64,000 nucleotides of DNA from Geminocystis sp. NIES-3708 (GCF_001548095.1 NZ_AP014815.1:62001-126000); one strand, 5' to 3'. Counted from the first letter of the stretch, positions 46,813 through 57,508 are shown. Made by a program: numbers and translations. The notes: generated by a model from the letters alone, not told the origin.

Positions 46813-48834
46813 TCAGAGTAAAAGGAAAGGATCAAATACCAACCAAGAAGGGAGATTTGTACCATCAGGTAAAGTGGTAGTATAGGTTAAATCATCTCCT
46901 TCACTAATATTTTCATCGATAAATGTACCATCTGGGATTTCTAAAACAAATAAGTCATTAACCTCTACTTCTTGAGCCGAAATAGAATTAAAAACTAAAG
47001 GTGAATTATTAGGATTAACAGTTACGGTAATTTCATCATCCAAAAGTAGAAGTATATTTTCTGGATTACCCAGTTGAATATCAAAGGTTTTTCCATCTTG
47101 CCATGTATCAAAATTAAGTAATTCCACGGGAATTTGTTTTTCTGTTTCACCGGGTAAAAAAGTGAGAATTCCACTAGAAGCAACATAATCTTTTCCTTCT
47201 ATCGCCGTATTATCTGCGGTGTTATATTCTAAAGAAATTACTTGATCACTAGGTTGAGAGATACGAATACTAACTTCTACCTTGGAATTATCATTAAAAG
47301 TTGTGTTTGCTTCTCCATTTCCCAATAGCTCATCAGAAAAAGTTTGAAGGGAGAAAAAAGGAATTATTTTCTTAAATATGGTTATTGTTTGATCGGTAAT
47401 AAAATTAATAGAATTAATAGTAGTGTTGCCAATATCTGTCACTATATCCGTTACCTTATTCCACGCATCTGTCGTAAAATTTTTAGTGGAATCCCAAGCG
47501 TCTGTTGTCCAATTACTAACTTTCTTCCAAGTGTCCCCAGTCCATAAAGATACACTTTTCCACCCATCAATACTCCAATCGCTAATAGCGTTAAAAGCAG
47601 AACTACCACCATTAATTAGGGCATTGAAAATGTTATCATTAATAAAAGACAGTGCCTTGATAACGGCATTAATTCCTATACCAGCACCAGTACGCAGAGA
47701 TTCCGCACCAGCACGACTACCCAAACTCTTAGCAATAGTCGGACCTACTGCTGGAATATACGCCATAGCTATGCGCACGAGGATATGATCTATATTAGAA
47801 TTATAATTAAAATTCGGAGAATTTAAGGAAGAAAAAGATTGTTGCCGTAAAACTCCATCAGAAGGTTTTTGTTTACTACCAATTGATGATGCTAAGAGAG
47901 GATTAGTATGAGGGCCTATAATAAAACCCGGTCTGACTGTATATTGAAATAGTTGAAAATCACCATTAATATAGTTTAATCCCGCTAAACTGACAACATC
48001 TGTAGCTGTGACGTAGTGAGTAACACCATTTTTGACATTCTCAGGTTTAAAGGAATTAGAGCCATAATTTTTTCCATCAATATTAACAGATGGAGAGATA
48101 CCCGGAGCATTAAAAGTAACAACTTCAGCCAAAGGAAATCTGTTAATACTGGTAGAATAAGATGCAATCCACTGAGATAATGCACCTCCTAAACTATGAC
48201 CTGTAATATAAGGGGTAGTGGTAATAACTTGACTTTTAGCGTTGAGCCAATCGGCAACAGAATCTTTATTAGAGTTAAATTGGTTAAATCCTACTCCTCT
48301 GGGATTAGTATCATCTAAGAAATCTAATGAGTTTGCTGATCCTTTTATGGCTAAAATAGATGGCTCATTTGGTGCAGTTAATCCGACGGCGAAAAATCCA
48401 GTATTTTTATCATCCCAAATTTTATCAACTTTATAGGGAATTTTGTTGACATTATAAACAGAATTTTGTAATTCTAATTCATTCTTTGATGTGTCTGACC
48501 AATTTCTATAAGCGTAATCTTTTGCTAAAACCTCTAAAAAAGCATGATTTAATCTCACTGATGACGCTCCTAATTGAACAATTACTAAAGGATTTTCCTG
48601 AATATCGTTAACATTTGTAAAAGATTCTGAAGCCATAGCATCAAATTCTGAAATAAAATCTTCAGTATCGGAAATATTTGCAATATCCCAAGATAAAGAA
48701 TTAGCATCAGAAAATTGTTCAGAATTAAATGGTTGCTCTATGATATTTGTTGGTGAATCTAAATCAAAAACCTTTAAAACTGTCATCTCAACATTTTTGT
48801 GATCGTAAAGAAAAGTGCTGTTTATAATCTCCAT
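46813..48834 (-). CDS. Secreted class 3 lipase with Calx-beta domain (truncated by frameshift)
   Basis: Alpha/beta hydrolase of the lipase class 3 type: nucleophile elbow ITGHSLGGALSQW (about residue 210), upstream FAVGLTAPNEPSILAIKGS and downstream FNAPGIS. Middle: a run of WSxDxWK-like short repeats (about 425-480). Then a Calx-beta domain (VSIRISQPSDQVISLEYNTADNTA) and the beginning of a cadherin/He_PIG-like domain that stops abruptly at WLVFDPFLLL. No classical N-terminal signal; such proteins often use type I secretion. ATG 48834 is one of several possible starts. It follows the FHA-CHAT gene by about 95 bp on the same strand. Confidence 0.75.
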   Translation of the reverse strand: MEIINSTFLYDHKNVEMTVLKVFDLDSPTNIIEQPFNSEQFSDANSLSWDIANISDTEDFISEFDAMASESFTNVNDIQENPLVIVQLGASSVRLNHAFLEVLAKDYAYRNWSDTSKNELELQNSVYNVNKIPYKVDKIWDDKNTGFFAVGLTAPNEPSILAIKGSANSLDFLDDTNPRGVGFNQFNSNKDSVADWLNAKSQVITTTPYITGHSLGGALSQWIASYSTSINRFPLAEVVTFNAPGISPSVNIDGKNYGSNSFKPENVKNGVTHYVTATDVVSLAGLNYINGDFQLFQYTVRPGFIIGPHTNPLLASSIGSKQKPSDGVLRQQSFSSLNSPNFNYNSNIDHILVRIAMAYIPAVGPTIAKSLGSRAGAESLRTGAGIGINAVIKALSFINDNIFNALINGGSSAFNAISDWSIDGWKSVSLWTGDTWKKVSNWTTDAWDSTKNFTTDAWNKVTDIVTDIGNTTINSINFITDQTITIFKKIIPFFSLQTFSDELLGNGEANTTFNDNSKVEVSIRISQPSDQVISLEYNTADNTAIEGKDYVASSGILTFLPGETEKQIPVELLNFDTWQDGKTFDIQLGNPENILLLLDDEITVTVNPNNSPLVFNSISAQEVEVNDLFVLEIPDGTFIDENISEGDDLTYTTTLPDGTNLPSWLVFDPFLLL
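46821..46830. other. 5-bp tandem duplication causing a frameshift
   Basis: AAAGGAAAGG on the plus strand (CCTTT twice in the gene's sense). With one copy removed the frames at 46815 and 46708 become continuous and read WLVFDPFTLSFSGTP, the expected He_PIG-type motif, giving 1087 codons in total. Confidence 0.85.
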
Positions 48835-48928
48835 CAAAATCAGCACTACAATTGATCATAAATTAAAAACGTAAGATTCCATATAAATTTATTAATAAAA
48901 ATTCACTAAATAAAAATAGAGACAAATT

Positions 48929-51900
48929 TTACCAAGGATTACCAATCATCGTAAATGGTGCCCAATAAAAAGGATGAGAAAAATCTTCTTTTTGTCGAGA
49001 GTTTTCGGGCAACCCATCTAATGATACTTCTAGTTCAGGAGTAATAATCTCATTACCATCTTCAGTTTTATAAATTTTACCTTTAAGCATATTTAACTGT
49101 GCTTGTCGTAAAGATTCTGCTTTAGTTGATTGAGTTTTTAGTTGTCCATAAAAATCAGTCATTAATGCTAAAGTACCAGTATCACTGACTTGCCAAACAC
49201 TACCCATGGCTGTTTTTACTCCTGCTTTCACTGCTAAACCAGCAAATCCTAATTCTGCAATATTATTTCCAAAAGCGGTTTCACAGGCACTTAAAACCAT
49301 TAATTCCACTAAAGGGCTATTTAAACCTAAACTATTAATGTCATTTAATGGTAAACGAGAATTATATAGTTGAATAAAACTATTAGTAGTTTCATTGGCA
49401 TTAAATTCACCATGAGTGCCAAAATGCACGATCCCAAAAGGTTTACTAGCCAAATTTTGTTTAATTTCTTCTAAAGTAAAGTTATTATTCAAATATCTTT
49501 GATAATCTTCCGTTGCCTGTTCATTCCAAACTTTTTTAATAGTAGGCACTTCCACACTAACACCGGGCAAAGGATTAATTTGATTATCAGCAAATTGTGA
49601 TGCTCCCATAGCTAAAAGACTTAAATCCTTGATTGGACGATAACGATTATCATTCAGATTTAAACTTGGTGCTAAACCACTACTATATTTTTCCACTAAA
49701 AACTCTTGACTATTACCATCATATAAGGCGGCAACGGGAATAAAACGAATTTCCGAGGGCAAAATAAATAATAAATTACTGATTTTTTCTTCTTTTAATC
49801 TATCTTCAATAGGTGCAATTAACCAACTATATAACTCAGTAGCATAAGGTTTATAATCACCGTTTAAAGCAAAATTATCTGATGCTGTTGACCATAAATT
49901 AGTAGCAGACTCAACTATTTGTTGACGAGTAATTGGTACAACAATTCTGAGAGGCTGTCCTTTTTTTGTGACAATCAACAAATCTAGTTGATCTTCTTGA
50001 GATGGTTTAAGCTCAATACTAGGTTTAAGATTAGGTTTATTAATATTAATTTTTCTGTACTCCTGAGTATTTCCTATTTCTCGACGGGCAAATTCTTCTT
50101 CTAAATCAGAAGGTTGATACCCTTTAGGAGTAAAGTTAACATAAATAAATGCTGGTTTTTCCCCTGTTTCTTTTTCAATAGTAGTTAAAATTTCTTGTGC
50201 CTGATCTATGCGATAAATAGGTGTTGTTTCATTAGAATTATTTATACGAGAAGAAGAAATATCATCAGCTCGGATCACTGCATTATCGGGATTACTTACT
50301 AATAAACGTTTCTGAGAATCTGAATCAGATTGATTATTTGTTTCTTCTGGATTATTAGGCTCTACCGGTGGTTCTACCGGAGGCTCTACCGGTGGTTCTA
50401 CCGGAGGCTCTACCGGTGGTTCTACCGGTGGCTCTACCGGTGGTTCTACCGGAGGCTCTACCGGTGGTTCTACCGGAGGCTCTACCGGAGGCTCTACCGG
50501 TGGTTCTACCGGAGGCTCTACCGGAGGCTCTACCGGTGGTTCTACCGGAGGCTCTACCGGTGGTTCTACCGGTGGTTCTACCGGTGGTTCTACCGGTGGC
50601 TCTACCGGTGGTTCTACCGGTGGCTCTACAGGTGGTTCTACCGGTGGCTCTACCGGTGGTTCTACCGGTGGTTCTACCGGTGGCTCTACAGGTGGTTCTA
50701 CCGGTGGCTCTACAGGTGGTTCTACCGGTGGCTCTACAGGTGGTTCTACCGGAGGCTCTACCGGTGGTTCTACCGGTGGCTCTACCGGTGGTTCTACAGG
50801 TGGTTCTAGTAATTCAACACTAATATTTCCGACTTGAAATGCGTCAAAATATTGTCCTACTTGAATAGTGAATTCTCCATTAGTAATAAGTCCTTCAGTT
50901 CCACTGTTACTAGAATCTCCCACAATAAAAGGTAGGCGAGGATCTAGTTTGTTTGTATTGTCTACTCCTTCAGGAAACAAATTAATGTTAATAGAACCAC
51001 CACTAATACCACCGCTACTATCAATACTAAAATCACCATTTTCGATAGTATCAGTTATTTTTAGTGTACCTGCTGTTGTTATCTTAACACTGCCACCTGT
51101 TTGGTTACTGCTTCGAGTGTCAATGCTAGTGATTTCAATATCATTAGGAGTATTAACTAATACTGCACCACCATTACCATCAATTCCTGTTCCAGAAATT
51201 ATTCCCGTTTTAATCGTACTTGTTTCCGAAGTAAGGGTAATATTACCTCCACGATTACCAGAAGTTACGATATTTTCTGTTTGAATGTTATTGATAGCAC
51301 TAATCGTTATATCAAATCCATTACTTGTAATATTTTGACTGGAGAAATTATCAGAATCAAACATAGTTGGATTTTGAAGTACTAAATTGGTATTAAAAAT
51401 TTGACTACCAATAGTCTTAATTAATCCTCCATTAAAATTAGTGAGATTGGCGGTGATCGATAAATTATTGAGTGGTTCAATAAAACCAATAGCATTATTA
51501 AGAAAAATATTGCTATTACCAGCATCTAAAGTTAAATTCTTACTACCATTGATTGTCCCAGTAATAGTAATATCAGCACCCTGATTACTTAAATTTGTAG
51601 TAGAAAGGGTAACGTCATTGCCTAACAAAACACCATCATTAATCGTTATTTTATTGCCTTGAGTAAGAATGTCAGCGTTAAGGATTGTTGTTGCCCCAGC
51701 ACCAAAGATAGTTAGAGAAGCATCATCGTTGGCACTAATGCTATGATTAACAATAATATTTTTAGCCTGAAGAATTAAAGGATCATTAATTGTTGTGGGT
51801 TGATTAATTGAAATTACTCCCGATGTAGAATTTTGTCCCACAGTAATGCTTTTAAAGCCAGTAAAAATACTGAAAGCATTATTAATTCCAAAATTGTTAC

Positions 51901-54900
51901 TAGGTTTTTGCAAAAATAAATTACCACCGCTAGAAGTAACTAAGCTATTGGGAGAAAAGATAATATTTGTTAAGTAAAGGAGCGTTAAATCATTAAATCC
52001 TGTATTGAGATTACCTTGAAATATTATACTTCCTTGATTACTCGTTAAATTTGTATTTTTGAAAATTTCTAAATTATTATAAGTTTGATCTTTTGTGGTA
52101 GTAACGTTACCATTTAAGATGGTACTACCTAAACTGTTCATTATTAGACTATTAGCGTTAACCGTTTTAAGTGTTGTTACACCTTGACTATTAGCGGTAA
52201 TATCTCCTAAGGGTTGACTATTGCCAATAGCATCACCAAAGATAATATCGCCAATGCCACTATCGAGGCTGAAATTATATGTACCATTAACTGTACCTGT
52301 AATCTCTATATTTGCTCCTGAACTTCCTAAATCATTAGTGGCAAGACGGGCATTATTTCCTAAGATTACACTATCTCTGATGATAATTGGGCTATTTTGA
52401 GTGGTAATATCTGCGTTTAAGGTTGTGGTTGCACCTGAACCGATTATAGTTACAGGGGCATTACCTGTAGATAGAATATTTTTATCGATAAGAAGACTAC
52501 TAGCTTGAAGGGTTAAAGGATTTTTGATCGAAAGTGGTTCACTAACAGTAATTTTACCAACTTGAAAACTTTCTCCCACAATCATCGAGCTAAATTCATC
52601 CATCGAGCTTAAATTGAGGATAGTTAAATTATTTCCATTACCGATAGTTATTTCATCGTTACTATTGGCATTTTTAAGAGAAAGTACTTTACCACCATAA
52701 AAGCCATTTTCGTCAAAAACAATACTGTCAGTGGCGGTAATATTGATGTTGTTATCTATTTCTCCTAAAGAACTTAAAAAATCACCGATAGTAATAGACC
52801 CATTATTGGTACTAAGATTAATTGTTCCTGCTAAATTAGTAATTGAACCTGCATCAATTTTTGTAACTGTTATATCTCCTGCCCCAGTTGAAATAAAGAC
52901 ATTACCACCTTTACCTTTGGTTGGATCTTCCACTTGTAAGTTAATAGACTCAGCGAAGATAGTATCAAGAATGGAAATAGAACCTTGTTGACTCTTAATC
53001 GTAATATTTCCAGCATCCCCCACGATTCCATTTTCAGGTGCATAGGAAGAAGTATCGATCCCGTTGATGGTAATATCATTTAGAGCATTAACTTCAACAT
53101 CTCCAGCGTCACTTTTACCACTACTTGGATCAATGGTTTCTGTGGTAATAGAACCATCAGTGCTACTAACTATAATATTTCCACTTCCTAAACTACTATT
53201 GCCCTCTGAGGCAAGATTTCCCGTAACTATATTTCCTTTTGACTCAAGATTAATTGATCCTGCCGTGCCAACATTAGAATAGGATTCAATATTACCTGTT
53301 GAGATGACACCCTGTTGAGATGTTAATGTAACTGCACCTCCTGAAGATGAACCAAAAGTATTCAAATTCTTGGTCAAAATATCTCCTACGCTATCAATAG
53401 TAATAGTTTTACCTTCTCCATTACTTTCTGCTCGAATATTACTATCAATTTTGGTAATAGCTCCTGATTTTAATAGCAAATTACCACCAATGTTAATATC
53501 AATGGGATTAATATCTGAATCGAGATTTAAGAGACTCAAATTATTAATATCTGTGATACTGACATTCTTTGCACCTCCGATAGAGATAATATTTTGAAAA
53601 TCATTATTTTTGGTTAAAGTAATATCACCTTCAGGTGTAGCATCTAAAAATGTTGTACCTGTAACTGTAATAAGATCAGATTGGATAATACCGGGGAGTT
53701 GAGCCGCTTGAAAACTAATACTAGGTGCTGGAGTTGTGATACTTAAATTTCCTTGAAAAGAACCATTTAAAGTAATAGCATCTCCTCCTGTAAATGCTGG
53801 TGCATCAAACCCTAAACCTCCTCCTCCTGTTTCACTGATAACTGTTAAGTTGCCATCTATATCTAGATTATATTTAGCGTTTGTCAAAACCTCAGATACA
53901 TCAACAATTCCAATTTGAGTAATGATTAAATTCCCTAAACCATCATCGATGATACTGCCAGAATTAGTTTCAGCATTAATAATATTATCTGCATTTGTGA
54001 GTTTTTCGGCTGAAGGAGCTATGACTGTTTCTCCTGCAACTTGTACCTTCCCATTACCTGTTTGAATAACATTTCCTGTAGAATTTAAGGTGAATTTACC
54101 ACCAATTAAAACTTCATCTAAAACAGTGCCAGTTAAATTGTTATTAGTAAAATTAACATTGGTTCTACTACCTTCGGTTATAGTTAAATTGGTATTTCCA
54201 GCTACCTTTAAAAAAGATAAATTATCTTGACGAATGGGTGCATTGGCGGTAATGGTCAAATCATTGCCAGATTCAATATTTGTTCCCTCTCCAGAAATTG
54301 TAACTGCCGGATATTGATCTGGATTATTAGTATTGGTTGTACCACTAAAAATTAAATTACCATTAATTGTATCAGCATTAAAGATTGAGACAGATCCGCC
54401 GTAATCTGGATCCACAGTACTAGAGATATTAACGGCATCAAATTGTTCTGATTTACCGATAAAAGTAATTGAGCCTGTACCTTCAATGGTAACACCTTCA
54501 CCACTACGAGAGTTAGAGATATAAATACTTCCGCCATTACCGTTAATAGTAATGCCTTTACCAGAGTCACTTTGTCCTTCTAAAGTAATAGATTTTAATG
54601 TAGCAATTTCGGTATGACCTGAATCGAAGAATCCGTCACCAACATCAATAGGTTGAGATCGTATCGTAATACCATTACCATTTGTAGCTGTACCTTTTAA
54701 ACGAATTTCGCCATCATAGCCAAAAATACTACTATTAATAATCTTAAGACCATCAGACATTCCATCATTAACATTACTATTACTGATTCCATTCATTGTA
54801 ATAGTCCCAGTAGTATAAGTATTGATTAAGCTTCCGTTAATATTAATACCTGTTTTTCCTGTACCTGTTAGGGAAATTGCACCATCAGAAATTAATGAAC

Positions 54901-57508
54901 TGGAGAAAATACCAACAGCATTACTAAAAGAGGTTGGTATATCAAGAGTTTTTACTTCAAGATTAAGATTTCCTACATTGGACTCAATAGTGGAAGAATT
55001 AATAAATATACCTGTTGCACTACTACCAAAATCGATGTTCCCATCCAATACTATATCTATATTTCCATCACCTGAAAGAATTGATGAATCAGAAACACCT
55101 ATGCCAAAACGCAAATCTGTTGCGGATATGTTTATATTTCCATCACCTGAATCAATATTTGTGCTATTATTTATTCCAATAGAGTTGCTATTCACGGAGC
55201 CTACAGGTATATTAATATTTATCGCTCCGCCACCAGAAGCAATTTGGGAATTGTTAATTTCCATCCCTGTAGAATTTCCTTCACCGATTAGATTAATATC
55301 ACCGCCTCCTGACTGAATAACGGTACTTTGTGGGTTATTGAGAATCCGAATAGAATGGGGTGAGAATGGAGCGTCATTTTTACCTTTTAAAGTAATTGAA
55401 CCACCATTAGTAATTATGGAACTAGCTGTTGATATGGAATTACCAATCACTATACCATTATTGTTATTTCCTCCAGTTCCTCCTATCCCTTCGAAAAAAA
55501 TATTTCCCGTGTCAGATTGTATATTACCAGAATCAATTACAATGCCAACATTCTCTCCCATTTCACTGATAGGATTAGTGTTGCTTCCGCCAGTACCTTT
55601 TAGAGTAATAGTACCATTGCCACTGGTAGTGAGACTTCCTCTTGATAAAACAATACCACTATAACCACTAGCATTTCCCCCTCCTAAATATCCTTGTCCA
55701 ATGATATTAATATTTCCTCCACCAGCATCAATTTCACCACCAATAAAAACACCATTAGGATTAAAAATATTCGTGCCTACTGCGGCATCAAGAAGAGGAT
55801 TTGAACCACCGCCGAGAATTACATTTCCACCATTAGTAATAATAGATGAGCCGAATTCAATAATAATTCCTCCCGCTTGATTGTTATCTGCATCAGCGTG
55901 AAAGACGACATTGAGAGACTCTCCTGACAAAGGAGTTGAGGGTTGTATTTTGCCATTGAAATATATATCGTTAGCCGCTTTTAAGGTTAAAGTTTTTCCT
56001 GTAGCTCTATAAAATAAATTTGCGTCTGCATTCCATGTTATATTACCCTCTTCACTCCCAGAATCTCCTGTGTATATCTTGACGTCTCCATCGACTAAAG
56101 CATCTCTAATTATACCCACTGATAAACTAGCACCCGTATCATTAGGTGTAAAGACATTATTTATGTCTTCATTTATCTCATTAATCACTTCTCCCAATGA
56201 ATTATCGAGAATATTAATATTGTAAGGATCAATTAACCATTCTCCACCTGTGCCATTAGTTGCACCCACATCAGGCACTGTGTTGATCGAAAATGATTTT
56301 AAACCACTGGTTTCAATAAATCCACCATCCCCTGAAATCAAGCCACCTTTTGCCGTTAATTGACCATCAACTCCTAGATAATCACTGGCAAAGGCGATAA
56401 CCTCTCCCCCATTACCCCTTAAGTTGGCATCAGCATTCACAGTAGAATTTTTATCAATAACGGTAATTTGAGCATTGGGAATTGTGCCTTTTCCTTGACG
56501 CTCACCACCTAATAAAACTTTACCGCCCCCTAAATCACCACTCGCAGAGATTTCACCATCAATCACCCCAACTTTATCCCCTAATACCGTTACTTCTCCC
56601 CCTTTATTTGCCGATGAAGTACTAATTTTTCCTGATGCAATGACAATTCCCGTTTCATTAGGGATATTACTTTTAGCCACTTGTACTTGATTATTTTCAA
56701 CCATGACATTCCCCGTTGTCACACCACTATTATTTGCCCCTGTTAATAGAGTTGGTAAATCTTGAGGGGTGAAGCCTAATAAATTTCCTTGCTCATCTTT
56801 CGGGATATCAAGCTCTAAGCTCAATAAACTACCTTCAGGAGTTATTTTTACCCTTGATGTACCTTTAACCGCCTGTATGTTGATTTTCCCTTGGGCAGTT
56901 TCGATTGTACCTGTATTGATGATATTAGCCGCAAAAAGATTGATGTTATTTCCTTGTGCTACTTTTAAATCCCCCGCGTTGATAATACTTCCTGATTGTT
57001 GAGTGTTGAAAATAAAGTTAGTAGGATTACCCGTTAAATTTTGATAGTCATTATTGCCAATGGCGTTTAAAATTCCGTTACTAAAGCCAATACCTGTAGC
57101 GGTAGTAGCGGTAAAATCTGCTGGTACATTTAAACTAGCTCCTTGACCAAAAACAACTCCTGCAGGATTCATCAAAAAAAGGTTAGAGTTTCCACCGACA
57201 ACTTCGATTAAGCCGTTAATATAAGATGGATTTCCCCCTGTAACTCTGGTTAAAATATTTTGAATATTGGGATTTGTTAAAAAAGTTGCTATTTGTTGAT
57301 TCGTTAAACCAAATTCTTTGAAGCTGTGAAAGAGGTTTTTCCCGTCTCTGGATAATGTGTTGCCGTCAATTACGATGCGTTCTCCATTTTTGGTGACAAT
57401 GGTAGCTGTATTGCCATCGATACTAATTTCTTGACTGTTAGCGAATGAAGAATCTAAGAGTGTAAAAATTGATACAATTGCAACAATTAAACTAACTTTT
57501 TTAACCAT
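48929..57508 (-). CDS. Giant haemagglutinin-type secreted protein with C-terminal CHAT protease domain
   Basis: 2859 residues. Signal peptide (about 1-25), then a two-partner-secretion haemagglutination domain (about 30-150, with NLFLMNPAGVVFGQGASL), some 2000 residues of beta-helix-forming repeats rich in G, N, T, S and I, a stalk of about 37 Val-Glu-Pro-Pro units (about 2234-2384), and a caspase-like CHAT domain (about 2500-2859) with the catalytic dyad His2699 in FGTHGEF and Cys2742 in VLSACETAFG. This suggests an exported adhesin or display fibre carrying a protease. No TpsB transporter gene is in the window. Only 95 bp separate it from the downstream lipase gene. Confidence 0.88.
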   Translation of the reverse strand: MVKKVSLIVAIVSIFTLLDSSFANSQEISIDGNTATIVTKNGERIVIDGNTLSRDGKNLFHSFKEFGLTNQQIATFLTNPNIQNILTRVTGGNPSYINGLIEVVGGNSNLFLMNPAGVVFGQGASLNVPADFTATTATGIGFSNGILNAIGNNDYQNLTGNPTNFIFNTQQSGSIINAGDLKVAQGNNINLFAANIINTGTIETAQGKINIQAVKGTSRVKITPEGSLLSLELDIPKDEQGNLLGFTPQDLPTLLTGANNSGVTTGNVMVENNQVQVAKSNIPNETGIVIASGKISTSSANKGGEVTVLGDKVGVIDGEISASGDLGGGKVLLGGERQGKGTIPNAQITVIDKNSTVNADANLRGNGGEVIAFASDYLGVDGQLTAKGGLISGDGGFIETSGLKSFSINTVPDVGATNGTGGEWLIDPYNINILDNSLGEVINEINEDINNVFTPNDTGASLSVGIIRDALVDGDVKIYTGDSGSEEGNITWNADANLFYRATGKTLTLKAANDIYFNGKIQPSTPLSGESLNVVFHADADNNQAGGIIIEFGSSIITNGGNVILGGGSNPLLDAAVGTNIFNPNGVFIGGEIDAGGGNINIIGQGYLGGGNASGYSGIVLSRGSLTTSGNGTITLKGTGGSNTNPISEMGENVGIVIDSGNIQSDTGNIFFEGIGGTGGNNNNGIVIGNSISTASSIITNGGSITLKGKNDAPFSPHSIRILNNPQSTVIQSGGGDINLIGEGNSTGMEINNSQIASGGGAININIPVGSVNSNSIGINNSTNIDSGDGNINISATDLRFGIGVSDSSILSGDGNIDIVLDGNIDFGSSATGIFINSSTIESNVGNLNLEVKTLDIPTSFSNAVGIFSSSLISDGAISLTGTGKTGININGSLINTYTTGTITMNGISNSNVNDGMSDGLKIINSSIFGYDGEIRLKGTATNGNGITIRSQPIDVGDGFFDSGHTEIATLKSITLEGQSDSGKGITINGNGGSIYISNSRSGEGVTIEGTGSITFIGKSEQFDAVNISSTVDPDYGGSVSIFNADTINGNLIFSGTTNTNNPDQYPAVTISGEGTNIESGNDLTITANAPIRQDNLSFLKVAGNTNLTITEGSRTNVNFTNNNLTGTVLDEVLIGGKFTLNSTGNVIQTGNGKVQVAGETVIAPSAEKLTNADNIINAETNSGSIIDDGLGNLIITQIGIVDVSEVLTNAKYNLDIDGNLTVISETGGGGLGFDAPAFTGGDAITLNGSFQGNLSITTPAPSISFQAAQLPGIIQSDLITVTGTTFLDATPEGDITLTKNNDFQNIISIGGAKNVSITDINNLSLLNLDSDINPIDINIGGNLLLKSGAITKIDSNIRAESNGEGKTITIDSVGDILTKNLNTFGSSSGGAVTLTSQQGVISTGNIESYSNVGTAGSINLESKGNIVTGNLASEGNSSLGSGNIIVSSTDGSITTETIDPSSGKSDAGDVEVNALNDITINGIDTSSYAPENGIVGDAGNITIKSQQGSISILDTIFAESINLQVEDPTKGKGGNVFISTGAGDITVTKIDAGSITNLAGTINLSTNNGSITIGDFLSSLGEIDNNINITATDSIVFDENGFYGGKVLSLKNANSNDEITIGNGNNLTILNLSSMDEFSSMIVGESFQVGKITVSEPLSIKNPLTLQASSLLIDKNILSTGNAPVTIIGSGATTTLNADITTQNSPIIIRDSVILGNNARLATNDLGSSGANIEITGTVNGTYNFSLDSGIGDIIFGDAIGNSQPLGDITANSQGVTTLKTVNANSLIMNSLGSTILNGNVTTTKDQTYNNLEIFKNTNLTSNQGSIIFQGNLNTGFNDLTLLYLTNIIFSPNSLVTSSGGNLFLQKPSNNFGINNAFSIFTGFKSITVGQNSTSGVISINQPTTINDPLILQAKNIIVNHSISANDDASLTIFGAGATTILNADILTQGNKITINDGVLLGNDVTLSTTNLSNQGADITITGTINGSKNLTLDAGNSNIFLNNAIGFIEPLNNLSITANLTNFNGGLIKTIGSQIFNTNLVLQNPTMFDSDNFSSQNITSNGFDITISAINNIQTENIVTSGNRGGNITLTSETSTIKTGIISGTGIDGNGGAVLVNTPNDIEITSIDTRSSNQTGGSVKITTAGTLKITDTIENGDFSIDSSGGISGGSININLFPEGVDNTNKLDPRLPFIVGDSSNSGTEGLITNGEFTIQVGQYFDAFQVGNISVELLEPPVEPPVEPPVEPPVEPPVEPPVEPPVEPPVEPPVEPPVEPPVEPPVEPPVEPPVEPPVEPPVEPPVEPPVEPPVEPPVEPPVEPPVEPPVEPPVEPPVEPPVEPPVEPPVEPPVEPPVEPPVEPPVEPPVEPPVEPPVEPPVEPPVEPNNPEETNNQSDSDSQKRLLVSNPDNAVIRADDISSSRINNSNETTPIYRIDQAQEILTTIEKETGEKPAFIYVNFTPKGYQPSDLEEEFARREIGNTQEYRKININKPNLKPSIELKPSQEDQLDLLIVTKKGQPLRIVVPITRQQIVESATNLWSTASDNFALNGDYKPYATELYSWLIAPIEDRLKEEKISNLLFILPSEIRFIPVAALYDGNSQEFLVEKYSSGLAPSLNLNDNRYRPIKDLSLLAMGASQFADNQINPLPGVSVEVPTIKKVWNEQATEDYQRYLNNNFTLEEIKQNLASKPFGIVHFGTHGEFNANETTNSFIQLYNSRLPLNDINSLGLNSPLVELMVLSACETAFGNNIAELGFAGLAVKAGVKTAMGSVWQVSDTGTLALMTDFYGQLKTQSTKAESLRQAQLNMLKGKIYKTEDGNEIITPELEVSLDGLPENSRQKEDFSHPFYWAPFTMIGNPW
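50359..50808 (-). repeat. 12-bp minisatellite encoding (Val-Glu-Pro-Pro)n
   Basis: About 37.5 copies of a 12-bp unit, on the plus strand GGTGGTTCTACC with variants GGTGGC, GGAGGC and TCTACA. Variation is almost entirely at synonymous positions, so the peptide repeat is perfect. Plus-strand open frames across it are by-products of the 12-bp period. Confidence 0.95.

Noticed and set aside
50359-50808. CRISPR-like array
   Set aside because: Units are 12 bp, contiguous, without spacers, and encode a perfect peptide repeat.
50330-50823. Two plus-strand open frames with WFYRRLYR and VVLPEALP repeats
   Set aside because: They are antisense frames of the 12-bp minisatellite; a 12-bp period without stops keeps all frames open.
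50868-57002. Several plus-strand open frames of 70-165 codons opposite the FHA-CHAT gene
   Set aside because: Low-complexity hydrophobic antisense of a long repetitive gene; no start signals or known domains.
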